Assembly: GCF_963082655.1 (NCBI RefSeq)
Contig: NC_081556.1
Span: forward strand, 72,649,227-72,713,226
DNA from: Stomoxys calcitrans
Taxonomy: Eukaryota > Arthropoda > Insecta > Diptera > Muscidae
Reading direction: 5' to 3'
Length of the DNA stretch: 64,000 nt
Shown one piece after another: positions 9,760-22,248 of the stretch; within the stretch, counting starts at the first letter, position 1; each line of letters starts with the position of its first letter. The notes beneath the pieces were generated by a model. That model was given only the letters and a program-made list of their open reading frames with translations, ran no database searches and was not told the DNA's origin. Position numbers and translations under genes: made by a program.

Positions 9760-12060
9760 TTTTGCATGACTATCCATTCTAGACCAGAAAAGGAAGTAGA
9801 AACTGCAGAGCACATAGACATAAGGGTCAAGCGGGTCGCGAAGGCCTGAATGACTCGCTTGAGTCAGCATGTCCTCGAGCCAAGCCAAGGGCAAACAGTG
9901 ACCGCCATGGTGGACCCCAGAACTGCTTGGTCTAAGGAAGGGCAGTGGAAAACTCTTCAAAAGGGCGAAAGCCACAAGAGTACCACATGATTGGGACGTC
10001 TATAAGGCTGAGTTAAGAAAATACAAGGGCGAGCTGAGAAAGGCTCAGAACAAATCCTGGGTGGAATTCTGCAGCTCCGTGGAGAATAAATCTGAGGCCT
10101 CCAGCCAAAGAAGGTCCTATCAACGAAACCTATTACGGTATAATACATTCAGAAGTCAGAGAATGTATGGACAATGCCTAGTGAGGAAACACTAGAACTA
10201 CTCGTTGATATTCTCCGGGAAATTCTCCAACGAACAACGTGGGACCAGAAGAGGTTGTCACTGGTATGAATTCGACGGCGGTTATTGGGAAAATTGTGTC
10301 TGAGCCGAAAATCCTTTGCACGATAAGAAGTTTCGACTCCTTTAAATCGCCAGGCCCTGATGATGTATCACCGGTTGAATTACAAGCTGTGTCTGATAGA
10401 CTGGTTGCTTGTATCAGCATTTCATATATACCTGTGGGATGGAGGGACACAAAGGTCATTTATTTCCAAAAGCAAGAAAACCTTATCAAGCGAAGGCGAG
10501 AGATGTTCGTCCTTTTAGTTTGTCATCCTTTATGCTGAAGACTCTTGAGAGGTTAATAGAAACTTATCTTATTACAAAGATCCCTGAATCCCCATATAGT
10601 AAAGGCAAATCCACTAAAACATCCCTTCACGACCTAGTCGGTTACATAGCTGTCAAGGAATATACAATGGTAGCATTTCTTGACATTGAAGGTGCTTTCA
10701 ATAATGAAAAAAAAGCAACGTCAATCATGAAGGAGTTGGAGTTTTTAGGCATCAACTCTACCGTAGGAAAGTTTATTAATAACTTACTTACTAAAAGATG
10801 CTTAATGGCAGACTTGGGATCTGTTGATCTAAAAAGATGGGTCAGCAGAGGAACACATCAAGGAGGCGTACTGTCTCCCCTACTATGGAATATAGCTATT
10901 AACTATATATTATTGCCTCTGCAAGAAAAAGGTGTAAAAGTGGTCGCGTATGATGACGACGTGTTTATTGCGGTTAGTGGAAGTTTCCAAGCACTCAAAG
11001 AGATATACTTCTGGAAGCTCTACGTGCAACAGCGAAGTGGGCTACCGAAAGTGGTCTAGGCGTAAATCTGTGCGAGACAGAAGAAGTTCTTTTCAGCAGG
11101 ATATACAAGTTACATACAGTGGCACCTGTCTACTGGGGAGGAGGAAAATACCTGGGCGTTTTGCTGGCAACTCTTGCCTTATACACCTTCAAGAGGGCCA
11201 GTGGCAAAATTTTGGTGGTTTAGACTGCGCGTCATGCACTGGGTATATACTGCAGTTATCAGACCAGTAATGCTATATGGACGGTACTTCAAAAGACCAC
11301 CAACTGTTCAATAGTCAACCGAATCCAAAGGATGATTAGTTTGTGCATCACAGCCGCACTGAGGACGACACCTCTGGACATTGTGGCTACCCGACCACTG
11401 CAGTGTGTATTAAGCAGAGAACCTTGCAATTAAAAAAGAGGTGGAATGGCTGATGGAAAGATACAATGATGCCAAATGTGGCGCTAAGTATCTTTGAATT
11501 ATTGCCCACTATCATTCCATTAAGGAACAGGCAGAAGACTTCTTGCACATCATTGAGTGCCGCCCGAAGTTTGTTTAGAATAAGGGGAAAGGGGATTAGG
11601 GAAAAAACTCTTAGTAAATTGTTATTCAGAATAGGGGAAAAAGGGAGTAGGGAATAAACTCCCAGGGAATTGTTATTATTCAGAATAGGGCTGATAATGT
11701 CATAAAGACGATTGGCATAAATATCTTCTCAGACAGTCAGGCAGCCATTACATCCCTGGAGAACATATTTCTGAACACAACAACGGACGAGCTGGCGAGA
11801 CTAGGAACTACCTTACACTATCCAGAGAAACTGGAATCTGTGGGTATGCCTCTAGCAACATGTAAGCTAAGTTTTCAGGACTAGGACCGAAGGAAAACAA
11901 ATGATAGATGGTCACAAAGAGGGTGCAGTGAGCATTCCAAAACTATGTAGCCTAATCTAGACTTCAAGAGGTCTACCGCTTGGCTGCCACTGGCTAGAAC
12001 AGACGTCTCAGCCATTGTGTTATCTGACCACAATTTGAAGAAATGTACAAATTTGCAATT
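9760..12060 (+). pseudogene. LOA/I-type LINE remnant with RT and RNase H
   Basis: Blocks in order on the plus strand are PWWNPELLGL-like linker traces (about 9913), FKSPGPDDVSPVELQ (10340), AFLDIEGAFNN (10673), RGTHQGGVLSPLLWNIAINY (10850-10910) and VVAYDDDVFIAVSG (10940). The last is the YADD box changed to YDDD with both catalytic aspartates kept. A thumb region and an RNase H trace (FSDSQAAITSLEN, about 11731-11770) follow. RNase H after RT points to the LOA/I lineage. Several frameshifts and an insertion of a G-rich repeat (11570-11697) make it inactive. Confidence 0.82.
11570..11697. repeat. Short repeat with two direct units inside the LINE
   Basis: Two units of about 53-58 bp each contain GGGAAAAAACTC or GGGAATAAACTCCC and end TTGTTATTCAGAATAGGG. 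The reverse complement of the same sequence lies at 8471-8585, so this is a dispersed element rather than part of the LINE. LINE coding resumes after it (RNase H block). Confidence 0.6.
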
Positions 12061-12063
12061 TTG

Positions 12064-12262
12064 CCCATGAACATTCCCCTAAGGAACAGGGGCAAACTTC
12101 TCACATATCAATGAGTGCTGTCCGAATCAAGTTTAAGTCTTTTTATAGCCGAGTCCGAACTGCGCGCCGCAGTGCGATATCTCTTTATGGAGAAGTTTTT
12201 ACATGGCTACCATACCAAATGGAACAGTACCCACAAATGTCGCCAGCATTTGGAGGGGGACC
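12064..12262 (-). mobile_element. tRNA-derived SINE, body without its tRNA head
   Basis: It shares with 44925-45178, 20508-20800 and 61818-62122 the string CCATGAACATT...AAGGAACAGGGGCAAAC, TATCAATGAGTGC, and CCGAGTCCGAAC...CGCAGTGCGA. The tRNA-like head that is visible on the right of the other copies is missing here. The orientation is set from those copies, whose pol III boxes read on the minus strand. Confidence 0.7.
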
Positions 12263-12276
12263 AACCTATGAGACCA

Positions 12277-12849
12277 ACACAGCCCGGAACATTGAGGTTC
12301 GATCTGTGTGGTGTTCATTGCTGTCACGAAAAGCTTAGCTGCGAGCTACCGGGCGTCCACAGGTTGCGGATATTGGAATGCTCCATATGGAGTAGCTGCA
12401 TCGGCAGTCGCGCACAATCGGCGGTATGGAGCGGAGAGTCTCAGTGAGAGGTCGGGCGGCACCGACTCTTGTACAAATACTGATTGCCTATGATGCTCCC
12501 GGCACGGGATAGCTGTGAGCACCACATAGACTGGGACTTTCAGGTCCGACCTGTGTGGTGCTCATATCTGTTACGAGAAACTTAGCTGGAAGCTACCGGG
12601 CGCGACCACAGACTGTGGATAGTGGAATGCTCCATATGGAGTAGCTGCAACTGCAGTCGCGGGCACTCAGCGGTGTCGAGTGGAGAGTCTCAGTGAGAGG
12701 TCGAATGGCACCGGCTCTAACTTAAATTGGCGCCTTTTAATAACCAATGGCCATCATGTTCCCGCGGCGATCGGTCCGTTGTACCGATTGCTCGCTTATA
12801 AGAGCGAGGATCGCCAACTTCACATGCAAATATGGCTACAACAACAACA
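12277..12849 (+). repeat. Family-A SINE-like repeats, two head-to-tail copies
   Basis: The first copy (12277-12499) lacks both ends. The second (12500-12849) seems complete: GGCACGGGATAGCTGTGAGC at the start, then GGTCCGACCTGTGTGG, AGTGGAATGCTCCATATGGA, GAGAGTCTCAGTGAGAGGTC and CCAATGGCCATCATG, then GAGGATCGCCA and the tail TGGCTACAACAACAACA. No open frame is conserved among copies. The tail resembles that of the 2A-motif LINE (CTGCTACAACAACAACA), which suggests that the LINE machinery mobilised it. I saw no clear A/B boxes. Confidence 0.82.
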
Positions 12850-12854
12850 GCCGG

Positions 12855-13990
12855 CTGCCAAGGAATTGCATATTTTGGTATATACGTTGTTACGTTGTTG
12901 ACTTTTAATGCTCTACTATTCTCTTTGAACCTGTTTTGGATATCGATTACGTTTATGAACAGATACTGAAATAATTGATTGAGATAGAACAATTTTCAAG
13001 TTAATTTTTAAATTTTTTTAATTCCATATAATTGATATTTTTGGTTTTAAGAAATCAGTTGTCGTTTTTATTTATATTCTATATAGTGCCAGTTTTTCAT
13101 TAAGTTATTTGCTCAATTTCAGAATTTTCAGCCGCACGGCCTATCTATGAAACTACAATGGAACAACTCATTTATGTTAGACTACTCTCTTTCACTTTGT
13201 ATTGGCTAGTTATCGATATTATGCGATAAATTTATAATAATAAGTCTTAAAGTGTGATTTGCACTCTTTTTATGGGAAACGATAGGCATACATGTACTTT
13301 ACTTACCAAACCTTCGCCAAACCGTAGAATAAGGCTTTCACAACACAAGAAATCAAATCAGTTTATATAGGACTATATCTGTTTTTGGATTTATCTAGGT
13401 CGTATCTTCACTTCACATACCCAGTGGGATAGGATATTAAGAGATTTAGGAGCTCAATTTGAAACGATTACCCAATGTCCTATGCCAATAGGAAGTATTT
13501 GCCCAAATTGCAAGCGATCCGAAACAAAATGCTAACCTTACAAGTATTGATTTCTATTATTTGAATATTCTCCGAAATCATTATTACTTTAAAATTTTAT
13601 ATTTGAAATTCTTTAAATCTATTCACTTTTTACAAAACTGTTCCTCGAAATGTACTGGACGTACATATATGGAAGAAATGTACTAGACGTATTCGTCACT
13701 TCACTTAATTGTCCTCATTCAGAGTCTTTCGTTTTGGAAGTTTCTTTTTGCAGATGAAAATCGGTTGGTCTTAAAAATATGTACCTTAAAAGAGCGAATA
13801 GAAACGAAATATGCAGTTTTGACTCGTGTGTTTATAATTATGACATTTATTTAGTTGCATTTAAAGCAAATATAACTAGGATAACATGCATGGAATACAG
13901 TTTCATCATTGTAAATGTAAATAGACATACTAAATTGGCGACGAATAAGTAAAATCTCAAATAAATTTCCGCATAGCTAGGAGGAAGGAA
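12855..13990. other. AT-rich sequence, probably including the 3' UTR of the J-protein gene
   Basis: No gene or repeat family was recognised. On the minus strand an AATAAA signal lies at 13851-13846, 161 bp past the stop codon of the J-protein gene, and may end its transcript. Confidence 0.45.
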
Positions 13991-14011
13991 ACCTTTCCTT
14001 TAATTTCATTT

Positions 14012-15694
14012 TCAATACAACGAATAACGGGTTATGCCAATTTTCGAAAGATTATCGCATGACGGCATCTTTAGTCCTTGAGCCTGTGCGAATTGCGCAC
14101 GACTACCAAAACTGCGGGCACGTGCCATCATAGCTTCACCTGCGAAAAACAGAAATGAATGCAGGATTTTAACTCAATGTTGTAAGTGTGAGATATATGT
14201 GTTTTATACTTGTTGGTCGATTAGGTAGGCAGTTGCCTGCATAGAATTATACTCACGGTAGCTACGTTCGCGGAAACAATGTTGTTTCATGGTATAGACA
14301 TAGTCCTCTTCCACCGAATTTTCCAAGCGTGCCAATGAACCCTGGTAGTCACTCTCAAAGTTATCCTTAACATAGTATGGCACAGACAAATGCTGAGTTT
14401 GGCGCCGAACATTAAATTTGCTGAAATATAAAAGTAGATACGTTAACAGTGAATGTATGAGTATGACGTTCCATATTAATGCTAACTTCAAATTGATCCC
14501 TAGTTGTTTTCATACAATCAAAGGGTAATTGAATGCATGCTAATGCTAAAAATAAACTACTTTTAGAAGAACAAGTGTTTAGTTGCTAAGCAGCAAGCAT
14601 TTCGCACTTTCGAGAAACAGTTAATAGACAAGACCGAACAAAAACCACAATGAAACTATGAAAACACAACAACAGCATCAATCGATTAAGCATATATGAG
14701 TATGTATTACTTACCTGGAGTGTGACAAACTGTAGACGGGATCTGTTGAAAAGAGCGACATAAACATTGAGAGCATTATCATGACAAGTATCAAGACAAA
14801 GGCTAAGCTTGGTTGTTGTCCGTGCTCCTGGGGTTGTCGTTGATTTGCCGCCTGGTAAGGACGTCGACGGTAGTTATTTTGCGATGGAGGATAGTTTCCA
14901 AAGAACATGTGGAACAACTCCTCCGCAGTAAACTCCTCGTTGCCATGGAAGGAGGCCTCAGAACTGTATTGCTCATGGTGATGATGGTGATAGCCATTGT
15001 CAGTGTGATAAAATTGATGATACGAAGAAGGTCTCTGATGCGTTGCTCCATTGTTTCCATTTGGTGTAATGTAATTTGCACCGGCTAAATCATATTCCTT
15101 CCGCTTCCGAGCATCAGTGAGAATGTTCATGGCATTTCCCAAAGTTTTGAAAGCTTCCACTGCTCCTGGTGCATGATTTTTGTCCGGATGTAAGTGCAAC
15201 GCCAATTTTTTGTACGATTTTTTCATTTCGCTCTCCGAGGCAGTTCGCGATACCGACAATACGTCGTAGAAATTCTTGCAACTGTTTATCTTCTTAACCA
15301 GATTCAACTGCTCCTGGGTATATTCTGGTCGAAAACCATTGCTTTCAGACTGTGCTGAATGATGTGGTTCGCTGCGTTTTCTTTGGCGAAGAATAGAATC
15401 TTCGGATTCCGGCGTCGATTTGGATTGACTATTTTTTGATGTATTGAGTTTTAATTTGACAATCAAATCTTGCAATTCTTCAGCTCTTGATTTGGGATAC
15501 AATTGTTTAGCTTTATCTAGCAAATGAATGGCTTTCTCATAATTCGCGTTGTTCATTTCTGAGAGCGCCATATCAATCATCTGTTGCAGATCATCATTCT
15601 CATACTGTTGCCCAAGCTCCTTTTCGTCATCGTTGTTTTCCGTGAATTTGGTGTCCTCATGTCCTTCCATTCCTTGAGAAGCAGCTTGTTTCAT
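14012..15694 (-). CDS. DNAJB12/DNAJB14-type ER-membrane J-protein (three exons)
   Basis: Exons (minus): 15694-14715, 14420-14257, 14139-14012. Donors are AG|GTAAGT and CC|GTGAGT; acceptors are TTTCAG and TCGCAG. Phases fit and the coding length is 1272 nt (423 residues plus stop). Residues 36-83 form helical TPR-like sequence. The J domain is about 140-205 with the HPD motif at 169-171. A His-rich, Asn-rich linker follows (HHHHHE), then one hydrophobic span at about 297-315. The C-terminal DUF1977-type region contains SVPYYVKDNFESDY, and after splicing SYREAMMARARSFG. This order is typical of DNAJB12/14, tail-side membrane J-proteins of the ER that recruit cytosolic Hsp70 for membrane-protein quality control. 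The start at 15694 (MKQAASQG) was chosen as the first ATG; an alternative is 15670 (MEGHED). No damage is visible. The Drosophila relative is probably CG3061, by memory of the family. Confidence 0.93.
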
Positions 15695-15789
15695 TGAATA
15701 ATAACACAAATATTTTGTTTACCTTTTGTTTCAAATTTTATGGTTCAAAAAATGTTTATGTTTTCAATGTCAGTGAAAGGATTACGACA

Positions 15790-15835
15790 ACTACAAACTC
15801 CGGGCAACATATATATATATATATATATATTTACT
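15790..15835. repeat. (TA)n microsatellite upstream of the J-protein gene
   Basis: About ten uninterrupted TA units lie roughly 115 bp upstream of the ATG. They sit in the likely promoter region between the J-protein gene and the next open frame. Confidence 0.8.
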
Positions 15836-16017
15836 TTATTTAATAAAATTCCTTTAATAAAATTCACATATTTTCGTTTCATTGTATATCGCACTGAGGC
15901 AATTTGATTAATAAGTTATAAGTAAATTGACTGCAGTTTTTTGGATGACAAAAAAAGAACCAAAAAATGCATATACGGACTTTGACGCAATAAATTAAAT
16001 ACCAAGTGCCAAAACTA

Positions 16018-16227
16018 ATGGTACAATGGTTCACCGATAGAAAAAATCAAGCATTAAATGAATCAACAACAGCAGTTCACATTTTGACAATGCCTAGTGC
16101 ACAAGAGATTCTCGTGTTCCATCCATTCCCTGATTGTGTGTTTACAAACGCCTTAAAACTAGGAGCGGCTTTAGATATAGTCATTGATCGAAATTTAAAT
16201 CGGAATGTTATGTTCGTTAGCCCGTAG
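16018..16227 (+). CDS. Unrecognised small open frame (69 residues)
   Basis: An ATG at 16018 opens a 69-codon frame (MVQWFTDRKNQ... to ...RNVMFVSP) ending in TAG at 16225-16227. The composition looks protein-like (mixed charged and hydrophobic residues, no simple repeats) and is less AT-skewed than the flanks. It has no recognised domain, no signal peptide and no clear membrane span. An in-frame stop lies a few codons upstream. I see no strong acceptor, so it is either a short single-exon gene, the last exon of something, or chance. It is divergent from the J-protein gene, about 320 bp away. Confidence 0.2.
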   Translation: MVQWFTDRKNQALNESTTAVHILTMPSAQEILVFHPFPDCVFTNALKLGAALDIVIDRNLNRNVMFVSP

Positions 16228-16604
16228 CGACTTAAATTTAAACAAAACATCTTTATTTTGAAGACTCGCTTCGTTTGCTCGCAATCATTGCTAAAGTCCT
16301 TATATCAAGGATAACATCTTTAAATTTGAATAAACTTTTTTTAGTGTACAATTTATATAACAACGCCTGCTCATAATAACGACACCTTTGTTGCATGATT
16401 TTGCAAATCCTTATTTTCTGTCAATGTTGGTGTGTTGCGTCCTGGGTTCCTTTTCCAAAGTTTTTGATCATAACTCAACTCGAAAGAGAAACATACAAAA
16501 CAAGTAAAAACTTGTTAAGTTCGTGCCGAACTTTGGATAAATGGATAAATTAACCATCCTCCTTTATAACAACTCCACTAAACCCTTGCCTCCTGCCAGG
16601 CTTT

Positions 16605-17940
16605 CCGAGTATATGCAAGTCCTAGGCACGCTGTGAAAATAGTTGCCAGATGGATGGCCTCTTTTTGTAGTAACGCCGGAAATATTCCATCAGGCCCGGA
16701 AGACTTAAATGGTTTGAAGCTCCTAAAGGCTTCCTTCACCATAAATTCCGTTATAATAAACCTTCGATCAACGTCATTATTTCAACATTCCGGTGTTTCC
16801 GTGAGTCCCGTCGTATCCCGTGGAAAATGCGTTTTCATCAAAGGCCTCAAGATGTCCTCCGTTGTTTCTGCTCTCACTCCCATGTCCTATACTAACCTTT
16901 CAGTTTGGACATGGGTTTTTTTCATCTTGGCGGCGTCATTAACGCTATCGGCCTGGTCACAGAAAAGCTTCCAGGAAGCACGTTTTGCCGCTCTATTAGT
17001 ATTATTGTATTCCTTGAGCCGTGTGTAATACACTTCCCAATATACTTCCGCTATTTTACGACGTGCTCTGTTAAAAAGTCTGCGGACCTGTTTTCCAATA
17101 TTGCGAATCTCCCCGGTCATCCAGGGTTTTTTTTTGCTGATTTTCTTTCCCGAATAGGACAACTATCTTCGAAAGACCCCACCAGTTCAGTCGTAATCCA
17201 GTTGACATTGTCGGTAATGTCTTCTATGCTTGGACAATCTAAATTATCTTGCCCAAGTCTTCTCCGGAGTAGTCCTCCGAATTGTGGCCAGTTTTTTTCA
17301 ACTTTACGGAAGCTTATCGGATTCGGCGCTGGTCGTGCTATTCTAAACCTAATGTAGCGATGGTCAGAGCAGGAATGCTCCATGGAGACCCTCCAATCCT
17401 GAACCTCATCGATTAGATTTTCCGAACATATTGTCATATCTAAACCTCCTCCCAAATCCTATTAACAAAGGTAGTGGTGTTGCCAATATTAAGTGTTATT
17501 AGGTCGTTAGTATTCAAGAATTCTGCCAGGGCTTGGCCCCGCTTATTAATGTTGGTACTACCCCACTAAATGTGGTGATAGTTCGCATCGCACCCTATTA
17601 TTACCTCATTTCCTGTCTGCTTTGCTTTCCTCACCAACCGCTGCATCTCCGACGTAGGTGGCGGTGTCGGAGAGTCGAAAGGCAGATAAAGTGATGCCAG
17701 GTATGTCCCATCGTCTCCCTGTCTCATCACCGTTGCATCCGACGTTGACGACTCTGGGGAAAATACATAATTTAAATTTTTATGACAAATAACCCAAGTA
17801 CTCGGCCGAGTACCAGTGTTTGCATAGAATAATTGGTAGATGATATGGTTCAGTCCAGAAATTTTGTTCCGGGTCGTCCATGGCTCCTGAATTAAGGCAA
17901 TATGAATCTTGCCATCAGTACATAGTGTCCATTTTATCTG
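16605..17940 (-). pseudogene. LOA-type LINE fragment: endonuclease and start of RT
   Basis: Read on the minus strand from 17940: HIALIQEPWTTRNKISGL (EN start), VIIGCDANYHH (catalytic DAN), WGSTNINKRGQALAEFL, WRVSMEHSCSDHRYIRF (catalytic SDH), KKPWMTGEIRNIGKQVRRLF, AAKRASWKLFCDQADSVNDAAKM, then SFKPFKSSGPDGIFPALLQ (RT finger) near 16720-16680. This is the order of APE-type endonuclease and RT in LOA/I-type LINEs. At least two in-frame stops (for example in the DAN region and near 17440) and loss of the RT core make it a pseudogene. Confidence 0.85.
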
Positions 17941-18955
17941 ACGTTTTTATTTCTTACGGGACGTGTTCATTTAAATGAATATTTAAAAATCATATAGAAA
18001 AGAAGTTGGGTCCTATCACAACTCACAGTTGTTCTATAATTTTGATCAAGTTTCTACTTTAAAGTTCTTGTTTACTAAAAAAATGGGAAAAATTGAAAAA
18101 CCTCTAAAAACAAGGGTGGCAGGTAAATGAAGGCAAGGAAAATTTACTTAAAATTAATGGGACGTTAACGGGACCAATATGAAGCCGATTGACCTAAATC
18201 AGGCACACTCTCGGCATATCGTCCTTTAAAAAGAACGCTTTCTAAAAATTAAGTTTCCACTTTTATATAAAAAAAATTTTTTAAAATCGCTTATTGGTCA
18301 CGATTTAGTTCTAAAAATATAATTTTGAAATAACTGTACTAGGGAGCTTTATGTACTAATGGGTTGAAACAGAATTACGTCATAGGGTCATATTCTATAT
18401 CAGAAATGCGTCATATGCCTACGGTTATGGTCCATTGATTCGGCGGAAACCTCAGAAACAGCATCAATCATTTAAATTTATTTCTATAAGAAACTTATTG
18501 GCCCATGGTGCGTGTGATTACTATTTGATAAATGTATTCACAATTATACATTACCTTGGCCACTTTTCGCATCTAAATACAGTTAAAACCGCATAACCGC
18601 AATAAGCTTTAGAGAAACCCCCGTTAGTCACCTAACTTGTTGGAAAAAACATTAATTTTGGTGTTATTCAAAGCAAATGAATTCGCTTTAGTGAAACATC
18701 GATTAACTGAAAATAACGCTTAATGGCTGGTACTATGTTTGTTTTTCATCGGTGAAATTACATGTTTTTCACGGTTCCTTTTTTGAAACACTAAAAAAAT
18801 CCCAATGATAACATAATGCTTTTGTGAAAAAATTTGCATAAGTAATGAGGGAATGTCCTATTGAATGAAATCAGCAAGTTATTTTGCTTCAAAATCTATT
18901 ATCTAAAAAAAAGCAATCATGAAAAAATTTCGCTAAAAGTGAACGTAGAAAAAAG
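17941..18955. other. No gene or known repeat recognised
   Basis: AT-rich sequence with scattered poly-A and poly-T runs. I see no long open frame, splice pattern, tandem repeat or element terminus. Confidence 0.4.
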
Positions 18956-18959
18956 GTGT

Positions 18960-20500
18960 TACACTCAAAAACGGCTGAACCGATTACCTTGAAATTTGCA
19001 TAGATTGTGTAGATTGGTCTGGAAGGAAACATAGGCTATATAAATTTTTATATCGGAAGGGGGGGCGGACCCTCCCCCTTACCCAAAAGTACTAAACAAA
19101 AATAAAAGTGGACCGATCGGGACAATATGGGATTCAAATGAAAGGTATTCAAGACTTGAGTACGAATTTCATAATAAAAGTTGGGTTCAAGTACATGGGG
19201 GGCCGCCCCAGCCCAAAACACCTTAAAATAGGTTTATTTGACGATCATGACAATATGATACTCAAATGCAAGATATTCGGGAGTAGATTTCGAATATGGT
19301 CAGGAAATAAGAATAGGCTTTAAAATTTATTGATAACGGAAGGGGGCGGACATTCCACCTTCACCCCACCCCCACAAAAGTGAACAAAATGGGAACAATC
19401 ACCAATCACAGATATATGGGACTCGGTTTGTTTGTTCCGTAAATTCTGAAAACGGCAGAACCGATTTTCTCGAAATGTTCGCTTATTGTGTGGGTTGGTC
19501 TGGAAGGAAACATAGGCTATATAATTTTTCGGTATGGGAAAGGGGACGGAACTTCCCCCTAATGCCAAAAACACAACCCAAAATCAAAAGTGGACCGACC
19601 GGGACAATATAGGTATCAAATGAAAGGTATTAGAGAGTAGAATTCGAATATGGCCCCAACCCCAAAACTTCTCCAAACAGACATATTGAACATTCATTTC
19701 AATATGGAGCTCAAATGAAAGGTATTCGGGAGTAGATTCGAGTCTAGCATACAAAATCAGATTGAAGTACAGGGGGTCACGCCAACCCACAAAAACGCCA
19801 TTAGACCCATTATGAATATATGATACTTGGCTGAACCGATTTTCTTAAAATTTTCATAGATTGTTTACGTTTGTCTGGAAGGAAACATAGGCTATATAAT
19901 TTTTAGATATTGTGTGGAAGCGGACCCCCATATCTGAAAATGGTCCAATGGACACAATAAGGGTATCAAACGAAAGGTATTGGAGACCAAAAAAAGAATA
20001 TGGTATTAAAATGTAGGTCCAAGTACACAGCACCCCCTCCCAACCCCAAAACTCCTCTAAACAGATATATTCGAAGTTCATGTCAATATGGGACTCAAAT
20101 GAAAAGTATTAGGCAGTAGATTACTAATATGGCATAAAACATTAAGTCCAAGTAATGGGAGATCGCCCACCCCCAAATACCCCTAAACGGGCATATTAGC
20201 CGACCATGGCTCATGATGGGACTCAAATGAAAGGTATTAGGGAATAGAATATGACATTAAAATTTGCGTTCAAGTCTAGGTCGCGCTTTTCCTCCCATAG
20301 ATACGTCAAATGGGTTATTTTACCCATTATTACAATATGGGACTCAAATGAAAGGTATTTGAGAGTAGAAAACGAATTTAATATCCAATTTTGGAGCCAA
20401 GTGTTTTGGGGTACGCCCTATACTGAACTTCATTTCTGTTGGGAATAAAGAACGAATTTGATATCCATATTTGAGTCGAAATATCTGAGGTGCCATCCCT
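18960..20500. repeat. Degenerate tandem repeat array (about 125-140 bp period)
   Basis: Recurring cores are GACAATATGGGACTCAAATG, GAAAGGTATT followed by AGTAGA (near 19120, 19607, 19705, 19960, 20080, 20215, 20335), CGGAAGGGGG-CGGAC, and GGAAGGAAACATAGGCTATA (19020, 19500, 19876). Units diverge strongly and spacing varies. Traces continue to about 21180. A reverse-oriented relative lies at 24650-25480. Open frames here are by-products of the repeat. Confidence 0.75.
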
Positions 20501-20507
20501 CCCCTAA

Positions 20508-20800
20508 TGAGAACTTTACCCTAAGGAAGAACATTACCACAAGGAGCCGAGAAGGGGTAAATTCTCACACATCAAAGAGTGCTTTCCGATTCAAGTTTAA
20601 ACTCAATGATAAGGGACCTTTTTTATAGTGAATCCGAACGGTGTCCCGCAGTGCGACACCTCTTTAGGAAAATTTTTGGAATTACCATGCATGGCATTGT
20701 ACCTCGCAAATGTCGCAAACATTAAGAGGGAATAAACACCGCTTTGTCCGATGTTCTCGCCAGGATTCGAACGCGTTCAGCGTCATAGGCTACAATGGCA
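20508..20800 (-). mobile_element. tRNA-derived SINE
   Basis: The body matches the family (AAATTCTCACACATCA, GATTCAAGTTTAAACTCAATG, GAATCCGAACGGTGTCCCGC). Near the right end, 20763-20773 read on the minus strand gives a B-box-like CGTTCGAATCC, followed by ATGACGCTGAACG as the degenerate A-box side. The pol III promoter therefore sits on the right and the element reads leftwards. Confidence 0.72.
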
Positions 20801-21199
20801 CGAATTCGATATCCGCATTCAGGGCGAAGTGTCCCCACCCTAAAAAGATATTAGAGAGCGAGCCCGGTTTGGCTAGTATATGTATAAAACTAAACTGGGT
20901 GAGTGCCTCAACCTAAAACCAAACCAAGCGTACATGTAGGCCAGTCGGGACAATATAGGTCTTAAATACTACGTATTTGGCAGTAGATTCTGAAACTTAC
21001 AGCCAAATTTGAGATCAAGTCTTTCGGTGACCACTCTACTTCAAAACAAAACTCTAACGGGTATGTAATTCAATTAGCGAAATATAGGTATTTGGGAGAA
21101 AAGTTTAAATCTGACATATAAACCAAAATTTAAGCAAAGAATGGGGTACCCCAAAACGCCACCTAGACGAATCGGTAACCAATAACAATAGAATCAATA

Positions 21200-22248
21200 G
21201 TTGTTATGAACGGAGCTTTATATGTATGTTGGTCAATTTAATGCAATTTGGTAAGCAAGTGAAATCTACGAAAAATTTCATTACAAATATTTAAAAATAA
21301 ATGTTGTTCCACGTGTTGTAAAAGATGGAGCAACGGTCCCGTTCAAATCATTTTTTATTTTCCGGTTAAACGGAAGTGTCTGTTTGGGTATCTCTTTGAA
21401 TATCTAAAAGTTACATGTCAAATATAAATTGATTTTAAAACCACTCCGAAAAGAAAGATCCTTTAGCATAGGGACCATCTATACGAAGCAATAAACATTC
21501 ACACTCAATTGGTTTAAAGCAGTAGGAGAAATTTATAATCTTCTAGTTGTATGACAATTGGCAAAGACCTATCCGCAATTGAGATGATGGTTTTAAGCAG
21601 CAGGAGAAATGTATAATCTCTTAGTCATTTTAGATGCCCCAGTTGTATGGCAATTGGCAAAAACCTATCCGCAATTTAGGTTGTGAGCGGGCACATAATA
21701 AATGCAATAGCCAACATCTGTTACCGGTTAAAAATGAACACACGCTTACATCAAGTGAAATCTGGAAAGGGGAAACCATCACACATCATGTGTTACCAAG
21801 TACCATGCTAGCAGACATTTCTTCTTCAGCTATTTGTGTGAGGCAATGCGCCTTTATTATACCATTCGTTTTGTTAGTTTAATATTTAAGCTCCTGGCAG
21901 TGTCAACCACCACCAACGATATCGTCTACATCCACCGAGGAGAATCATCCCTTCCACCCCCACCTCATCGTCAGAATCATACTTGGAAAAGCCTTCAGTT
22001 TCGTTCTTGTAAGCATAAACAAAGTAGCAAGTATCAAAAATAATGACAAAACAGAAGAAAACACAAACAGCACTTGGCGCAGCCGAAAGAAGGAATGCCA
22101 CAATTCTACCGACATAAAAGTTCTCTCATAGTAAAAGAAGGCATTGTTGGTACTGTTTGATTGTCGCTTCTTAACCGTTTTGCTTATCCATCACACAATA
22201 ACACAAAACAAAATGAATGAGAATGGTGATGTCGGAGGCGGTGACGAC
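21200..22248. other. No supported gene; possible short exon at its end
   Basis: The sequence is mixed. At 22212 an ATG opens MNENGDVGGGDDKFEQ followed by GTCC. It resembles a short first exon, but no downstream partner could be found. The duplicated unit begins within it. Confidence 0.3.

Noticed and set aside
14803..15081. 92-codon minus frame inside the J-protein gene
   Set aside because: It is the shadow of the J-protein exon in another frame, including its His-rich stretch.
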